Shown piece after piece: positions 27,361 to 36,276 of a stretch of 64,000 nt of DNA. Numbering within the stretch: position 1 is the stretch's first letter; every line of letters begins with the position of its first letter. The notes under the pieces were generated by a model. That model was not told the origin of the DNA and ran no database searches. It saw nothing but the letters and a program-made list of their open reading frames with translations. The position numbers and the translations under genes are program-made. Origin of the DNA: Dyadobacter sp. CY345. GTDB taxonomy: Bacteria; Bacteroidota; Bacteroidia; Cytophagales; Spirosomataceae. Location: contig NZ_JAKFFS010000001.1 of assembly GCF_021502725.1 (NCBI RefSeq), positions 62,001 to 126,000 on the forward strand, written 5' to 3'.

Positions 27361-27927
27361 ATGATCAAATACCTAGTTATTTTTAGTCTGACACTGCTCA
27401 TAATTGGAACTGGATTTCAAATTTCGGAGCCAAATCCAACAAATTTCAGTTTTGCTGGGCAACAGTGGTATTTTCCTTCGACAGTTCAGGAAGCGGTAAA
27501 AAAGCATAAATTAAATTATAAGCCTCCGGGTTATTATTATCAAAAGAAAACTGATGATTTAGAAGTGGTTTTAGATTTCCATTATAAACCGGGAGATTTT
27601 TATAATGAGTACCAACCGAAGGAAATTTTATTTCCCAGGAAGCTCCACTCGTACATTTTTATTTTCGAAGAGCGAGCGGGAGTTTATGATTCTTTGCGCC
27701 TAAATCTGGAAAAAACTTTTAATAATAAGTTTCATCTGGTAAAGGGCATAAAAGATGCTCCCCTGGCAATTGAAAAGGAATTTGAGTTTGACTTTTTAAC
27801 CGTGAGTCCAAACTTGACCATTGGAATAAAAAGAAGTCCTCCCGGCAGGGTAAAAAAGACAATTACTTTACGATTTATGTACAATCTTCCGATAAATAAG
27901 ATGGGTGTCTATATGGGGAGTTATTAG
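27361..27927 (+). CDS. Hypothetical exported or membrane-anchored protein
   Basis: 188 residues. The N-terminus MIKYLVIFSLTLLIIGTGFQIS is a signal peptide or single anchor. The rest is soluble and rich in Tyr, Lys and Phe (PPGYYYQKKTDDLEVVLDFHYKPGDFYNEY), ending in beta-rich sequence (TITLRFMYNLPINKMGVY). I recognise no family. It faces the membrane protein gene at 27947-28306 (convergent, 19 bp apart). Confidence 0.55.
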   Translation: MIKYLVIFSLTLLIIGTGFQISEPNPTNFSFAGQQWYFPSTVQEAVKKHKLNYKPPGYYYQKKTDDLEVVLDFHYKPGDFYNEYQPKEILFPRKLHSYIFIFEERAGVYDSLRLNLEKTFNNKFHLVKGIKDAPLAIEKEFEFDFLTVSPNLTIGIKRSPPGRVKKTITLRFMYNLPINKMGVYMGSY

Positions 27928-27946
27928 GTTGCGGAAGCTTGAATCT

Positions 27947-28306
27947 TTATTTTTTTATTACAACATGAATCCCCCTCAACCACCTCCTCAAATTCCAATG
28001 CGTCAGACAAGCTCCCCCAGATGCAAACAGCACAACAAAGTACAAAACACTATTTTGCACCAACGTTTCGTAACCCAGCAAATAAGTCAAAACGATGAAA
28101 CTCGTGAAAAGAACGGAACAGGCGAAGGCTTTTGAAAGTGCTCCAATGGGCGTGTCCCAGCGTTTGTTGTCAAGACCTTCAAGAGGTGGACTCTGTTCTA
28201 CGGCACGTAATTTTTTTCCAAGCCATGCTGGAACAGTGCCTTTAATTACATGGTAAAAGTTGTAGCAAAGGTAAGTAAGGCTGAGAGCGAACAGGAAAGT
28301 ATACAT
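27947..28306 (-). CDS. Hypothetical membrane protein
   Basis: 119 residues with three hydrophobic segments: MYTFLFALSLTYLCYNFYHVI, ALSKAFACSVLFTSFIVLTYLL and NSVLYFVVLFASGGACL, with a polar loop containing VEQSPPLEGLDNKRWDT between the first two. No known family is evident. It may be co-transcribed with the gene at 28363, which lies upstream on the same strand 56 bp away. Confidence 0.55.
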   Translation of the reverse strand: MYTFLFALSLTYLCYNFYHVIKGTVPAWLGKKLRAVEQSPPLEGLDNKRWDTPIGALSKAFACSVLFTSFIVLTYLLGYETLVQNSVLYFVVLFASGGACLTHWNLRRWLRGIHVVIKK

Positions 28307-28362
28307 AACCAGGAGCGTTTTAAGTAGTTACTAAGTTATGAATATTTCGTGAATTAGTAAAA

Positions 28363-28806
28363 TTATTTACCCGGATCTACGCACTCCATTAACTTTTTTC
28401 TAGTGATTTCTTTCGATCGAATTTCTTCCTGAATTCCTTTACAATCCGTAACGTATAATTTTTCCAGATCTCGATAAATAAAGTCAACCATCAGTTTTGG
28501 TTTTCCGATGTTAAAAGATTTAGCGCCTTTGTCGGGATATTCGCCAATCAGCGTGTCGAGTATTTCAGCGCCGTCAAATTCCAGGCATTTTAGTGTGAAA
28601 TGGTTGCCTTCGCCATCCCAGTTGAGGTAAAGCAGATATGGGTAATGGTCAGTGATTTTGAAATAAAAGTTAAAACGCCGGTGCAGAGCAAAATAGCTCG
28701 AAAGTTGCAGTTCGTAAGATTCCGTAAAATGTGATTTTATCTCTTCTCTTAAATAATCTATGGCTTCCATTCTGTTGAGTTGTATTTTGTTCTGAGATTT
28801 TATCAC
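28363..28806 (-). CDS. Hypothetical cytosolic protein
   Basis: 147 residues from the ATG at 28806; an internal ATG at 28770 (MEAIDYLREEI) is an equally good start. The sequence is mixed alpha/beta with aromatic strands (YFALHRRFNFYFKITDHYPYLLYLNWDG) and no motif I know. It is the first gene of a probable two-gene unit with the small membrane protein. Confidence 0.5.
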   Translation of the reverse strand: MIKSQNKIQLNRMEAIDYLREEIKSHFTESYELQLSSYFALHRRFNFYFKITDHYPYLLYLNWDGEGNHFTLKCLEFDGAEILDTLIGEYPDKGAKSFNIGKPKLMVDFIYRDLEKLYVTDCKGIQEEIRSKEITRKKLMECVDPGK

Positions 28807-28954
28807 TTAGACAAATATATCAATGATGATTTTAATATTCAACGAATTGCTGAGTAAAACATATTCTCCACTGATATAGTATTATTTTCATATCTTGCTT
28901 TTTGTATTATTCATTTACTCCAAAGTAATTTCAGGTTACGAATTCCATAACGTT

Positions 28955-29668
28955 ATGACTGATTTTTTAAAAGCGAAGTGGGAAAATCTTGTGATGGCCA
29001 ATTACAGTGTTCCGCCTGAGCTGTTATTACCTTACCTGCCAAAAGGCGTTGAGCTGGATTATTTTCAAGGCGAAACATTTGTCAGTCTGGTAGGATTCCT
29101 CTTTAAAGACACGCGTATTTTCAAAGTCCCGATTCCGTTCTTCGGCACTTTTGAGGAAGTGAACCTACGTTTTTATGTCGTTCGAAAGGAAGGAAATGAG
29201 ATCAAACGGGGCGTCGTATTTATCAATGAAACGGTTCCCAGCAAAGTCGTGGCGTTGGTGGCGAACTATTTATACAAAGAGCATTACGTTTCTATTCCCA
29301 CAAGACATCACTGGGAAATCAGCAGGGAAATTAAGAAAATTGAGTACGAGTGGAAGATCAATCAGGAGTGGAACCGGATTTATGTAGAAGCGTCGCCGGT
29401 GAGTTCTCCAATGAAACCCGACACGATCGAGGAATTTATTTTTGAACATTATTACGGATATACCAAAATTGATACAAATTCTGCGGAGGAATATAACATC
29501 CGGCATGGGCGCTGGAATGTGAGCGAAATAATAAATTACGAGATTACCTGCAATTTCGAGACGATGTATGGCAGCGACTTTGCGTTTCTAAAAAATAAAA
29601 AACCTGACTCGATCATGATCGCCGACGGCTCTCCGGTTTCTGTAAAATGGAAAAGAAATCGTTTTTAA
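28955..29668 (+). CDS. YqjF family (DUF2071) protein
   Basis: About 237 residues from the ATG at 28955 (MTDFLKAKWENLVMANYSVPPELLLPYLPKGVELD). This is the standard DUF2071 opening, so the 60-bp upstream extension is not used. Other family blocks are FVSLVGFLFKDTRIF, FEEVNLRFYVV, GVVFINETVPSKVVALVAN and YYGYTKI. Function is unknown; the fold is related to acetoacetate decarboxylase-like domains. Confidence 0.85.
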   Translation: MTDFLKAKWENLVMANYSVPPELLLPYLPKGVELDYFQGETFVSLVGFLFKDTRIFKVPIPFFGTFEEVNLRFYVVRKEGNEIKRGVVFINETVPSKVVALVANYLYKEHYVSIPTRHHWEISREIKKIEYEWKINQEWNRIYVEASPVSSPMKPDTIEEFIFEHYYGYTKIDTNSAEEYNIRHGRWNVSEIINYEITCNFETMYGSDFAFLKNKKPDSIMIADGSPVSVKWKRNRF

Positions 29669-29704
29669 TTATTAAAATCCTGAATGGGAATTTGCCGGCG
29701 ATCG

Positions 29705-30130
29705 TTAAAAAACTTCCGCCAGACCTGCAAATTCAATATAATCCGATTTGACAAAATCAATGATTGCCTCAATCTGACGTTTGTACATATTTTTTTGCTG
29801 CAATTTAGAAAACAGAATAACTACTGAATCGTCTTCGCTCAATTCGAGTTCTCTATCATAAGAAATGACGTCGTTATGTAGATCAAAAATCTGGAAATGA
29901 ATCCTGAGCAATGCTGCTTTTGGCCACGCGGCAAGTGAACGGAAATTGATGGGTGCAAGAATGATATCTTCCGGTTTGTCAAACTTGAAAGCCAGAATCG
30001 GTACATCGCACATGGTATGCAGTTCGAAACGGAAATTATTAAAACTTACTTCCTCGCTGCTATTCGTACAAACTCTGACAATTATATTTTCTTTGTTTGG
30101 GATAATTTTAATGGTTTCAATGCTGATCAT
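29705..30130 (-). CDS. Hypothetical protein
   Basis: 141 residues, beginning MISIETIKIIPNKENIIVRVCT. Beta-rich, no signal peptide, no membrane segment and no recognised motif. It is convergent with the DUF2071 gene (36 bp between). Codon composition is similar to neighbours, and the frame is uninterrupted and starts with ATG, so I take it as real. Confidence 0.5.
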   Translation of the reverse strand: MISIETIKIIPNKENIIVRVCTNSSEEVSFNNFRFELHTMCDVPILAFKFDKPEDIILAPINFRSLAAWPKAALLRIHFQIFDLHNDVISYDRELELSEDDSVVILFSKLQQKNMYKRQIEAIIDFVKSDYIEFAGLAEVF

Positions 30131-30591
30131 GTCGATTAAATTTTCCGTTTAGTAAAATAATATTTCTATATTATTGACAATAAGCAGTTAATAAATATTA
30201 TGATATTTTTAGTATCAATTTAATTTACTAATCTGGTATCAATAATACCTGAATTTTTTCGAAAACACAAGCGTCGAATTCAAATCTTCGCAACTTATTT
30301 AATGGGGAAATTTACTTTCGTAGTTAACCAACTGGAATAAAACGCACTGCGTTTAAAAAGTGAATGAGCCGCGTAGTAATACGGCTCATTCACTTTTTCT
30401 CAAAAATATTTTGTCATTTTTGAAATTCTGTTGGCACTGCTTCGAGTACCCCAACATCCGAATCCTCAACGCCGGTTTCAACGCGCATGACAGCAAATAC
30501 TCCCGGATGCATTTCCAGGACAGATCAAAAGCAGTAAATCAAGATTGTCTTCTAAATGATTGCCAAAATACAAGTTGATATCCTCAGGAAT
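30131..30591. other. Gene-free region with tandem hairpins, possible small RNA
   Basis: AT-rich DNA between two minus-strand genes. A -7-like tactttcg lies at 30313-30320. It is followed by a hairpin aaacgc-act-gcgttt (30340-30354) and directly by a perfect 17-bp terminator-type hairpin (30355-30398). The order promoter-like box, hairpin, terminator would fit a transcript of about 75 nt on the plus strand. The remaining bases 30400-30591 carry a 72-codon frame I do not trust. Confidence 0.3.
30355..30400. terminator. Strong hairpin terminator
   Basis: A perfect 17-bp stem (30355-30371 with 30382-30398) has a 10-nt loop and A/T runs on both sides. No protein gene ends just before it on either strand: the nearest stop is that of the minus-strand gene ending at 30592. 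Confidence 0.8.
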
Positions 30592-31284
30592 TCAAAGTGC
30601 CAGCCCGTCCTGGTCAGTCGATAATACTTCACTCATGTAATTAAAAAACGGTCGCATGTTCTTAAATGCTTCGCTTGCTGCTTTCAGGAATGACGAGCTG
30701 AGCACTTCTTCGTCAGAAAAGTTTTTGATCAACAGAAATTGTTTGTAACGAAGCAGATCCATGGCCTCGTCATTTTTATCAAAACCTTTTGGGGTGGTTT
30801 TAATTTGTTCGCCTTTCAGGCTTCCAAACGTATCAACGAAAGATTTACTGTTTAAAATTTTTCTTATCGGTGCTGGGTCAAAACTGAAATCTTCACGGAT
30901 ACGTTTTAAATCTTCCGGATTAGGTGCCTGGAAACCTCCCGCAACAAAACTATTTCCTGGCTGAATATGGAAATAATATCCACCTCTTAACTGTTTCGTC
31001 GCACGGGAAAAGCTTCCGCTCCAATTAATTTTATACGGGATTTTTTCCTTTGAAAAGCGCGTATCTCTATAAATTCGGTGCAGGCTTTTTTTGCCTGACA
31101 GTGTTTCTATCAGGTCAGTTTTGTTAAGTTCATCTAACAGCGCATCAGCGAAAATTTCGATATGCTTCTGTTCTTCCAAAAATTCATCTTTGCGGGCGTT
31201 AAACCAATCGCGGTTATTATTTTCTTTTAAAGATTTGAGAAAGTCAAGGCTGGATGCCGGGATTTTTATTTGCTGAGTGGACAT
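30592..31284 (-). CDS. DUF2461 domain-containing protein
   Basis: About 230 residues from the ATG at 31284 (MSTQQIKIPASSLDFLKSLKENNNRDWFNARKDEF). The frame extends to an ATG at 31308 that would overlap the upstream gene. Family blocks: NNNRDWF, LHRIYRDTRFSKEKIPYK, GGYYFHIQPGNSFVAGGFQAPNPEDLKRIR. DUF2461 (TIGR02453) is widespread in bacteria and fungi with no assigned function. It lies 10 bp behind the EamA permease gene and is probably co-transcribed with it. Confidence 0.9.
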   Translation of the reverse strand: MSTQQIKIPASSLDFLKSLKENNNRDWFNARKDEFLEEQKHIEIFADALLDELNKTDLIETLSGKKSLHRIYRDTRFSKEKIPYKINWSGSFSRATKQLRGGYYFHIQPGNSFVAGGFQAPNPEDLKRIREDFSFDPAPIRKILNSKSFVDTFGSLKGEQIKTTPKGFDKNDEAMDLLRYKQFLLIKNFSDEEVLSSSFLKAASEAFKNMRPFFNYMSEVLSTDQDGLAL

Positions 31285-31294
31285 GGAATGGCTA

Positions 31295-32194
31295 TTAAGC
31301 TGTTTCAATATTTCTTGTTTTGAACAGATGATGTTTATTGAACAAAATAATGGCCAGTAAAATCAGTCCATAAGCCATAAATTGCAGCGCAGTGATTTCT
31401 TCTTTAAAATAAAAAACCGCAAACAGGAATCCGATTAAAGGATTGATATAAAGCAAAATACCCATTGTTGAAGAATTTACGCCTTGCAGGGCATACAAAT
31501 TCATGAACAAAGGCATGATCGTAAAAACCACAGCAATCATGGCAATCATCATGTAAAAGAAAGACCCCGTTGGAACGGCGGCGCTGTATACTGGGTAAAA
31601 AGGAAGGAGAATCAAAGCAGAGAACAGGATTTGCAAAGTCAGTAAAATGAATTTATCAAAACCGAAGTTTTTACGCTGACTGACCAGATATAAGGCATAA
31701 GTTGAGGCGATGATCAAACTGTAAAGCAAGTCTGCCACATGGTTTATTGACAATAACATACAGCTGAAAGCGCTGATCGCAACGGCAATCCACTGCCAGC
31801 GACTGAGTTTTTCCTGCAAAATGAAGTAAGCCAAAACTGTCGTTAGGATAGGACAGACCAGATAGGCCAGTGCGCCTGCTTTCACACTGATATGGTTGAC
31901 TGCATATATGAAAAAGAACCAGTTTGCCGTAAGCAATAGTCCGCCGGACAAGGCCAGGATAATGGCATGCTGTTTCTGTTTTCTGGTCAATTTTTTGAAG
32001 ATCCCGATATTTTGCTTCAATACTTTTGTCCGAAAAACTAAACCTATGATCAGCATGATAACTGCGCAAAAGAAGACACGGTAAAAGAGTATATCAAGAG
32101 AAGCATAACCATGCAAAGCTTTCAGGGCGAGACTGAAAAATCCCCAGATTGTAAAAGAAGATAGCGCTGAAACGTAATATTTTGACAGATTCAT
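31295..32194 (-). CDS. EamA family transporter, RarD-like
   Basis: 299 residues, ten predicted helices. The N-terminal half begins YYVSALSSFTIWGFFSLALKALHGYASLDILFYRVFF, typical of RarD, and the second EamA repeat follows (SSTMGILLYINPLIGFLFAVFYFKEE). The family comprises drug/metabolite superfamily permeases; E. coli RarD has no settled substrate. It forms a unit with the DUF2461 gene. Confidence 0.85.
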   Translation of the reverse strand: MNLSKYYVSALSSFTIWGFFSLALKALHGYASLDILFYRVFFCAVIMLIIGLVFRTKVLKQNIGIFKKLTRKQKQHAIILALSGGLLLTANWFFFIYAVNHISVKAGALAYLVCPILTTVLAYFILQEKLSRWQWIAVAISAFSCMLLSINHVADLLYSLIIASTYALYLVSQRKNFGFDKFILLTLQILFSALILLPFYPVYSAAVPTGSFFYMMIAMIAVVFTIMPLFMNLYALQGVNSSTMGILLYINPLIGFLFAVFYFKEEITALQFMAYGLILLAIILFNKHHLFKTRNIETA

Positions 32195-32485
32195 TAGTCA
32201 TGATTCATTGATACATAGAAAAAATAAAAGAGCCTGACGGGCTAATAAGTTCCGGATCGTTCATTGATTTTGGAAAGGTATTTTGATACTTGCGGAAAAT
32301 TGTATGAATCCGTGAAGGTCGTGTTTATTTATTTCCCCATTTTTTTAAGGATAAGCACGTTCGTGTGAAATGGTAATATGTGTTAACTTGCTAATAAATA
32401 ATAATTTAATTACAGGTTGAGCCGTTGTGGATGCCTAGCACACAATTTTATTATTGTAAACTGTACAAATCTTAGATTATCGAAC

Positions 32486-33679
32486 ATGCAATTATTTTCA
32501 GGCGTAACCCGAGCCAAATATTTTTCTCTGATCGTTCTTCTCTCTTTTTCTATTTTTCAATCATGTAAAAAAGATGCCGGGGAGATGAGCCGGGAAGAAC
32601 TTTCGCAGGAATTGAGTAAGGAAAAGTATTATAGCAAGATGCTGGAATATGCTTCCAGTGCAGGTATCAAAACAGACAAATTTTCTTCTGAGGAATCTGC
32701 CCGTGTTTTTGCACTACTTGAAGAAGTCGGTTTTGGGCATAAGCCTGCTATCCGATATATTAATAAAAAAGTTGCCGCAGATACTACCATTTTAAGAAAA
32801 GCAGCGGAGGATATGCTAAATGGTACTGACGTTGCAATGGTGATGGAGTCTCTGGAACCGGAATATCCTGTTTATAGTAATCTCAAAAAACATTACACAC
32901 GTCTGATTGCAGAAAACAAAAAGGACAGTGCCGCCATTGTCGCTGAATCTCTTAATGCATATCGCTGGATTCACCGCCAGGCGAATGGCGCTCCACGTAT
33001 TGTGATGGTAAATATCCGTGGCGCATATCTGACAGGTATGGATGCAACGGGAAAGGACCTGATCACGATGAGAACCATTGCCGGAAAAAGGGATACGCCA
33101 ACACCGACAATTGATACTTATGCTACCAGTATCGTGACCAATCCCTATTGGAACGTTCCAAAAAGTATTGCGATAAAAGAGATTTTTCCAAAAGCAGCGA
33201 AGGATGCTGAATATCTTGTAAGAAACAAAATTGAGATAATTAAAGGAAAAGGGGAAGTAGTTGACCCGGCTGATATCGATTGGGAAACAATGACTGCGGC
33301 AGAATTTCCTTATCGTTTTCGCCAGGAAACAGGCGGAGATAATTCACTCGGATTGCTGAAAGTTGAGATTAAAAACCCGCTGGCTATTTACCTGCATGAT
33401 ACCAATGCAAGATATTTGTTCGCCAGCGATCAGCGTTGGAGAAGTCACGGATGTGTGAGAGTTCAGCGTCCGACTGAGCTTGCCAATTTCATGGCAGGAG
33501 AACAATTACTTGAAAACGATTCTTTGGCCGAACCTGACACCGTTTCAATTCCTCCAAAATGGCACAAATTGAAAAAGCGAATTCCGGTATTTTTATTATA
33601 CCTGGGAGCTGATTGCAATGAAAACGGCGATCTGCTTTATTTTGCAGATGTGTATAAAAGAGATGCACCAAGCGCCTGA
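32486..33679 (+). CDS. L,D-transpeptidase family lipoprotein
   Basis: About 397 residues from the ATG at 32486; the upstream extension to 32417 is rejected because the 32486 start gives a lipoprotein signal with lipobox IFQSC. The protein has the YcbB-like layout. A helical region (about 30-160) leads into APRIVMVNIRGAYLTGMDATGKDL, and the YkuD catalytic domain has IYLHDTN and the active-site RSHGCVRV. This enzyme class makes 3-3 peptidoglycan cross-links. Its last 43 bp overlap the 3' end of a convergent second L,D-transpeptidase gene. Confidence 0.85.
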   Translation: MQLFSGVTRAKYFSLIVLLSFSIFQSCKKDAGEMSREELSQELSKEKYYSKMLEYASSAGIKTDKFSSEESARVFALLEEVGFGHKPAIRYINKKVAADTTILRKAAEDMLNGTDVAMVMESLEPEYPVYSNLKKHYTRLIAENKKDSAAIVAESLNAYRWIHRQANGAPRIVMVNIRGAYLTGMDATGKDLITMRTIAGKRDTPTPTIDTYATSIVTNPYWNVPKSIAIKEIFPKAAKDAEYLVRNKIEIIKGKGEVVDPADIDWETMTAAEFPYRFRQETGGDNSLGLLKVEIKNPLAIYLHDTNARYLFASDQRWRSHGCVRVQRPTELANFMAGEQLLENDSLAEPDTVSIPPKWHKLKKRIPVFLLYLGADCNENGDLLYFADVYKRDAPSA

Positions 33680-34422
33680 CCTTTTTCTTTCATAAGATTA
33701 AGGCCTGCCAACAAGGATGATTTTTTGAAATAATTCTGGTTTTGAGAGTATATAAATAGTCCCGCTCCGTTGTACATAAGCTGAATCAATTTTTTGTGAT
33801 CAGCGATTGATACAGCGGGGCAACCTTGACTTCTTCCCAAACGACCTGTATTTTTAATAAAATCCTCGCTTACGTAGTCAGCACCGTGCATAACGATTGC
33901 ACGTTCAAACGCACGGTCATTAATACCTTTTTCGACACCTTCCAGTCTTAATGAAAGGCCATGTTTGCCCTGATAAGTACCGAGCGTTTTATAAAATCCT
34001 AAACTCGACTGAAATGATGAATTATCGTTTGAGAAATTCTTCGCATACTCCTGACCCGAGTTTCTTCCATGTGCAACGAAGGTGTTCAGCACCAATTTCT
34101 TTTCCAGGAAATCAATTACATATAACCGCTTTTTGCAGGAAGACTGGCTGAAATCAGCAATAGCCAGAATATGTTTTCCAAGATTCATTTTTTTATAACC
34201 ATACCACGCATATTGAAAGGCAGCTTCTGATAACCCCTTGTTTTTCAAGTCTAAGGAATCATAAACCGCCATCCATTCTGGTGTAGAAACAGAATCCTGA
34301 CTGGCAGTTAAAGTATCAACTGAAAGAGTGTTGGTATGAAAAAGTGGAGTGATTTTTTGAAAGCCAAAGGAAACGCTAAGCGCAACAACCATTAATAAAA
34401 CTACAACGTGTGCTTTTGTCAT
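33637..34422 (-). CDS. Murein L,D-transpeptidase catalytic-domain (YkuD_2) protein
   Basis: 261 residues. A signal peptide or anchor (MTKAHVVVLLMVVALSVSFGF) precedes the YkuD_2-type domain: ILAIADFSQSSCKKRLYVID, TFVAHGRNSG, YQGKHGLSLRLEGVE, and the catalytic His-Gly-Cys region AIVMHGADYV...GRSQGCPAVS. It probably acts on cell-wall tetrapeptides in the periplasm. The C-terminal SLLYTSAK tail overlaps the convergent L,D-transpeptidase gene. Confidence 0.85.
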   Translation of the reverse strand: MTKAHVVVLLMVVALSVSFGFQKITPLFHTNTLSVDTLTASQDSVSTPEWMAVYDSLDLKNKGLSEAAFQYAWYGYKKMNLGKHILAIADFSQSSCKKRLYVIDFLEKKLVLNTFVAHGRNSGQEYAKNFSNDNSSFQSSLGFYKTLGTYQGKHGLSLRLEGVEKGINDRAFERAIVMHGADYVSEDFIKNTGRLGRSQGCPAVSIADHKKLIQLMYNGAGLFIYSQNQNYFKKSSLLAGLNLMKEKGQALGASLLYTSAK

Positions 34423-34826
34423 CTTGAATGCTTAAGGTTTTTAAATAAGATTCAGTAAAGAGGACCGGGTGTAAACTATTAATGTCAACGTAATTAGAGA
34501 AAAAAACTTGTGTTCCGGCGCCCCTTCTCTTTTTGTATCTGCGAGTTTAACTAACATCACTTGGATTAGAAATGGTTCCAATCGAAATTTCAAATGCTTG
34601 AAAGTCCGCCAATTATGGAGTATTCACCATAATTATTAAAATTTTTTAGGAAAAACAGTCGCTAATGAAATTTTAATACAGATATTTTCATCTTTTTGCG
34701 CATGTTTGTATTCTGGTCTGCACACATAGTTGAAATTTCGTTAGCTGCTCTTCGAAAATTATAGTGAATAAGTACTAAATTTAACCTTGCCACCTACTAA
34801 ATTAGGATAGATTCCCCGGTCTATCA
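34423..34826. other. Divergent intergenic region without recognised genes
   Basis: About 400 bp, AT-rich, between the YkuD_2 gene and the LuxR-type regulator. I see no open frame, no strong palindrome and no consensus -7 box; only taaccttg (34782-34789), a poor -7 match, lies 38 nt before the regulator. Confidence 0.3.
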
Positions 34827-35516
34827 ATGAGTAATACTATGAATAAGTGCAAAATCTTAATTGTTGACAACAGTACAATCGTGAGGGTTGGACTAAGTCA
34901 GGTAATCAAGGAGAATTTCAATTGCGAGATATTGTCTGAGGAGAGTTCGTCGCAGGGCGTTATTGATATTTTTCAACAAAAAATTAAATTTGATATCGTT
35001 ATTATCGGAACAATTTCTGAGGAAGTTGAAGATCTGATTAATGAGATCAAGGAAAATAACAGCCATACAAGAATCCTGGTTTTTGCCAAAACTATGCATT
35101 ATCCGCATGCTATGAGCTACCTTATCGCTGGTGCAAATGGATTTCTTACACAGTCGGCTTCCGGAGAGGAGATTGCGGCTGCTGTTGGTAAAGTTTTGAA
35201 TCAGGAACGTTATCTATGTATGGAGTTGCTGGAGGCCATGGCGCAGGAGACTTTTCTGAGCAATGTTCACAGAAGAAAAAATTCGCCGCATAAAAGCAAG
35301 GAAACCACGCACCATGCTTTGAACGATAAGTTGTCAAGGCGTCAGAAGGAAATTGTTGATTATCTTATCAAAGGCGAGTCGTTATCTGCGATTGCCAATC
35401 ATCTGGATATTAAGGTTTCCACGGTTGGAACACATAAGTCTATCGTTTTCGAAAAATTAGGCGTGAAAAATATTCTTGAGCTGATCGAGATTTATTACGG
35501 TGAGCTGATTGTCTAG
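34827..35516 (+). CDS. LuxR-family regulator with degenerate receiver domain
   Basis: 229 residues. An N-terminal receiver-like domain has the first acidic residue (LIVDNST, Asp14). At the phosphoacceptor position it reads FDIVIIGTISEE with Gly61 where Asp is expected, and the conserved Lys is replaced by Gln in GANGFLTQSAS. The C-terminal LuxR helix-turn-helix is intact (LSRRQKEIVDYLIKGESLSAIANHLDIKVSTVGTHKSIVFEKLGV). It is therefore probably not controlled by phosphorylation in the usual way. No histidine kinase is adjacent. Confidence 0.85.
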   Translation: MSNTMNKCKILIVDNSTIVRVGLSQVIKENFNCEILSEESSSQGVIDIFQQKIKFDIVIIGTISEEVEDLINEIKENNSHTRILVFAKTMHYPHAMSYLIAGANGFLTQSASGEEIAAAVGKVLNQERYLCMELLEAMAQETFLSNVHRRKNSPHKSKETTHHALNDKLSRRQKEIVDYLIKGESLSAIANHLDIKVSTVGTHKSIVFEKLGVKNILELIEIYYGELIV

Positions 35517-35630
35517 ACTATGGCCCGGTCATTTTAATTTCCAATTTAATGTCATGCCGCCGTACCTTTCTGGCATGATATTACTATACGTTATAGTTGA
35601 ATTTACAAATCGAACTATAACCGTTATTCA

Positions 35631-36146
35631 ATGGAAAATGAAATTACGCCTACCAAAAGGAAGTGGTACAAATGGAGATTTATTGGTCTGGCTATCGTCG
35701 CCCTGGCTATTTTCATTAAGTTTTTTGTAATGAAGGATGAGGAAGATGAAACACTTGCCCCAATTGTTCTGGTTGACCTGAGCAAAGTTGCCTTCAGAAG
35801 CGAAAAGGAAGTGGAAGCAGTATTGGGCAAAGGAACGCTGGACAGTTACTGGCGCGACGCAAAGGCTGGTTGTGATAAATGTCCGAAAATGATTTACAGA
35901 GAGGGCAAAGTTGAGATAATCTATATCAATGAAATCGCAGACAGGATTACAATCACGAATCTTTCAGATTTTTCGTTCAAGCCGAATGTGGTTCTGGGCA
36001 TGCTGAATTTAAAACGGGATATCGCTCCAACATTTGAAAACGATGATGTAATGCGCTGGGATAACTATGAGAAGTATACAGAAATTGCAGCATTTGCAAA
36101 AAAAGATAATGTCGATTACCTTCTGATTAAAAGCAAATCAAAATAA
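35631..36146 (+). CDS. Hypothetical membrane-anchored protein
   Basis: 171 residues. A short basic N-terminus leads into one membrane helix (WRFIGLAIVALAIFIKFFVM), then an acidic stretch (KDEEDETLAP) and a soluble domain with a CDKC pair (GCDKCPKMIYREGKVEIIYI). I know no family name; the domain may bind metal through CxxC. A terminator follows at 36157. Confidence 0.55.
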   Translation: MENEITPTKRKWYKWRFIGLAIVALAIFIKFFVMKDEEDETLAPIVLVDLSKVAFRSEKEVEAVLGKGTLDSYWRDAKAGCDKCPKMIYREGKVEIIYINEIADRITITNLSDFSFKPNVVLGMLNLKRDIAPTFENDDVMRWDNYEKYTEIAAFAKKDNVDYLLIKSKSK

Positions 36147-36156
36147 TATCAAATGT

Positions 36157-36187
36157 TCCGGTGCTTTACATAAGTGCCGGATTTTTT
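36157..36187 (+). terminator. Intrinsic terminator
   Basis: Stem tccggtgc (36157-36164) with gtgccgga (36174-36181), two wobble pairs, followed by six T. Confidence 0.65.
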
Positions 36188-36245
36188 GTTATTTTAATTT
36201 TTCATCAAATTTTCCGTTACTGACGAAACCTGGAATAATTGCTGT

Positions 36246-36253
36246 TACTTTTG
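36246..36253 (+). promoter_or_regulatory. -7 element of the split 5'-nucleotidase operon
   Basis: TACTTTTG matches TAnnTTTG, 23 nt before the ATG at 36277. No clear -33 TTTG. Confidence 0.5.
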
Positions 36254-36276
36254 TAATTCAATTCGAACGTTTCGTT

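Noticed and set aside
25774..28806. Integrated element with att sites at tRNA-Arg
   Set aside because: I found no integrase and no second copy of the tRNA 3' end downstream, so only a variable region is suggested, not a defined island.
30360..30578. 72-codon open frame
   Set aside because: It starts inside the perfect terminator hairpin and has no recognisable domain or neighbour logic.
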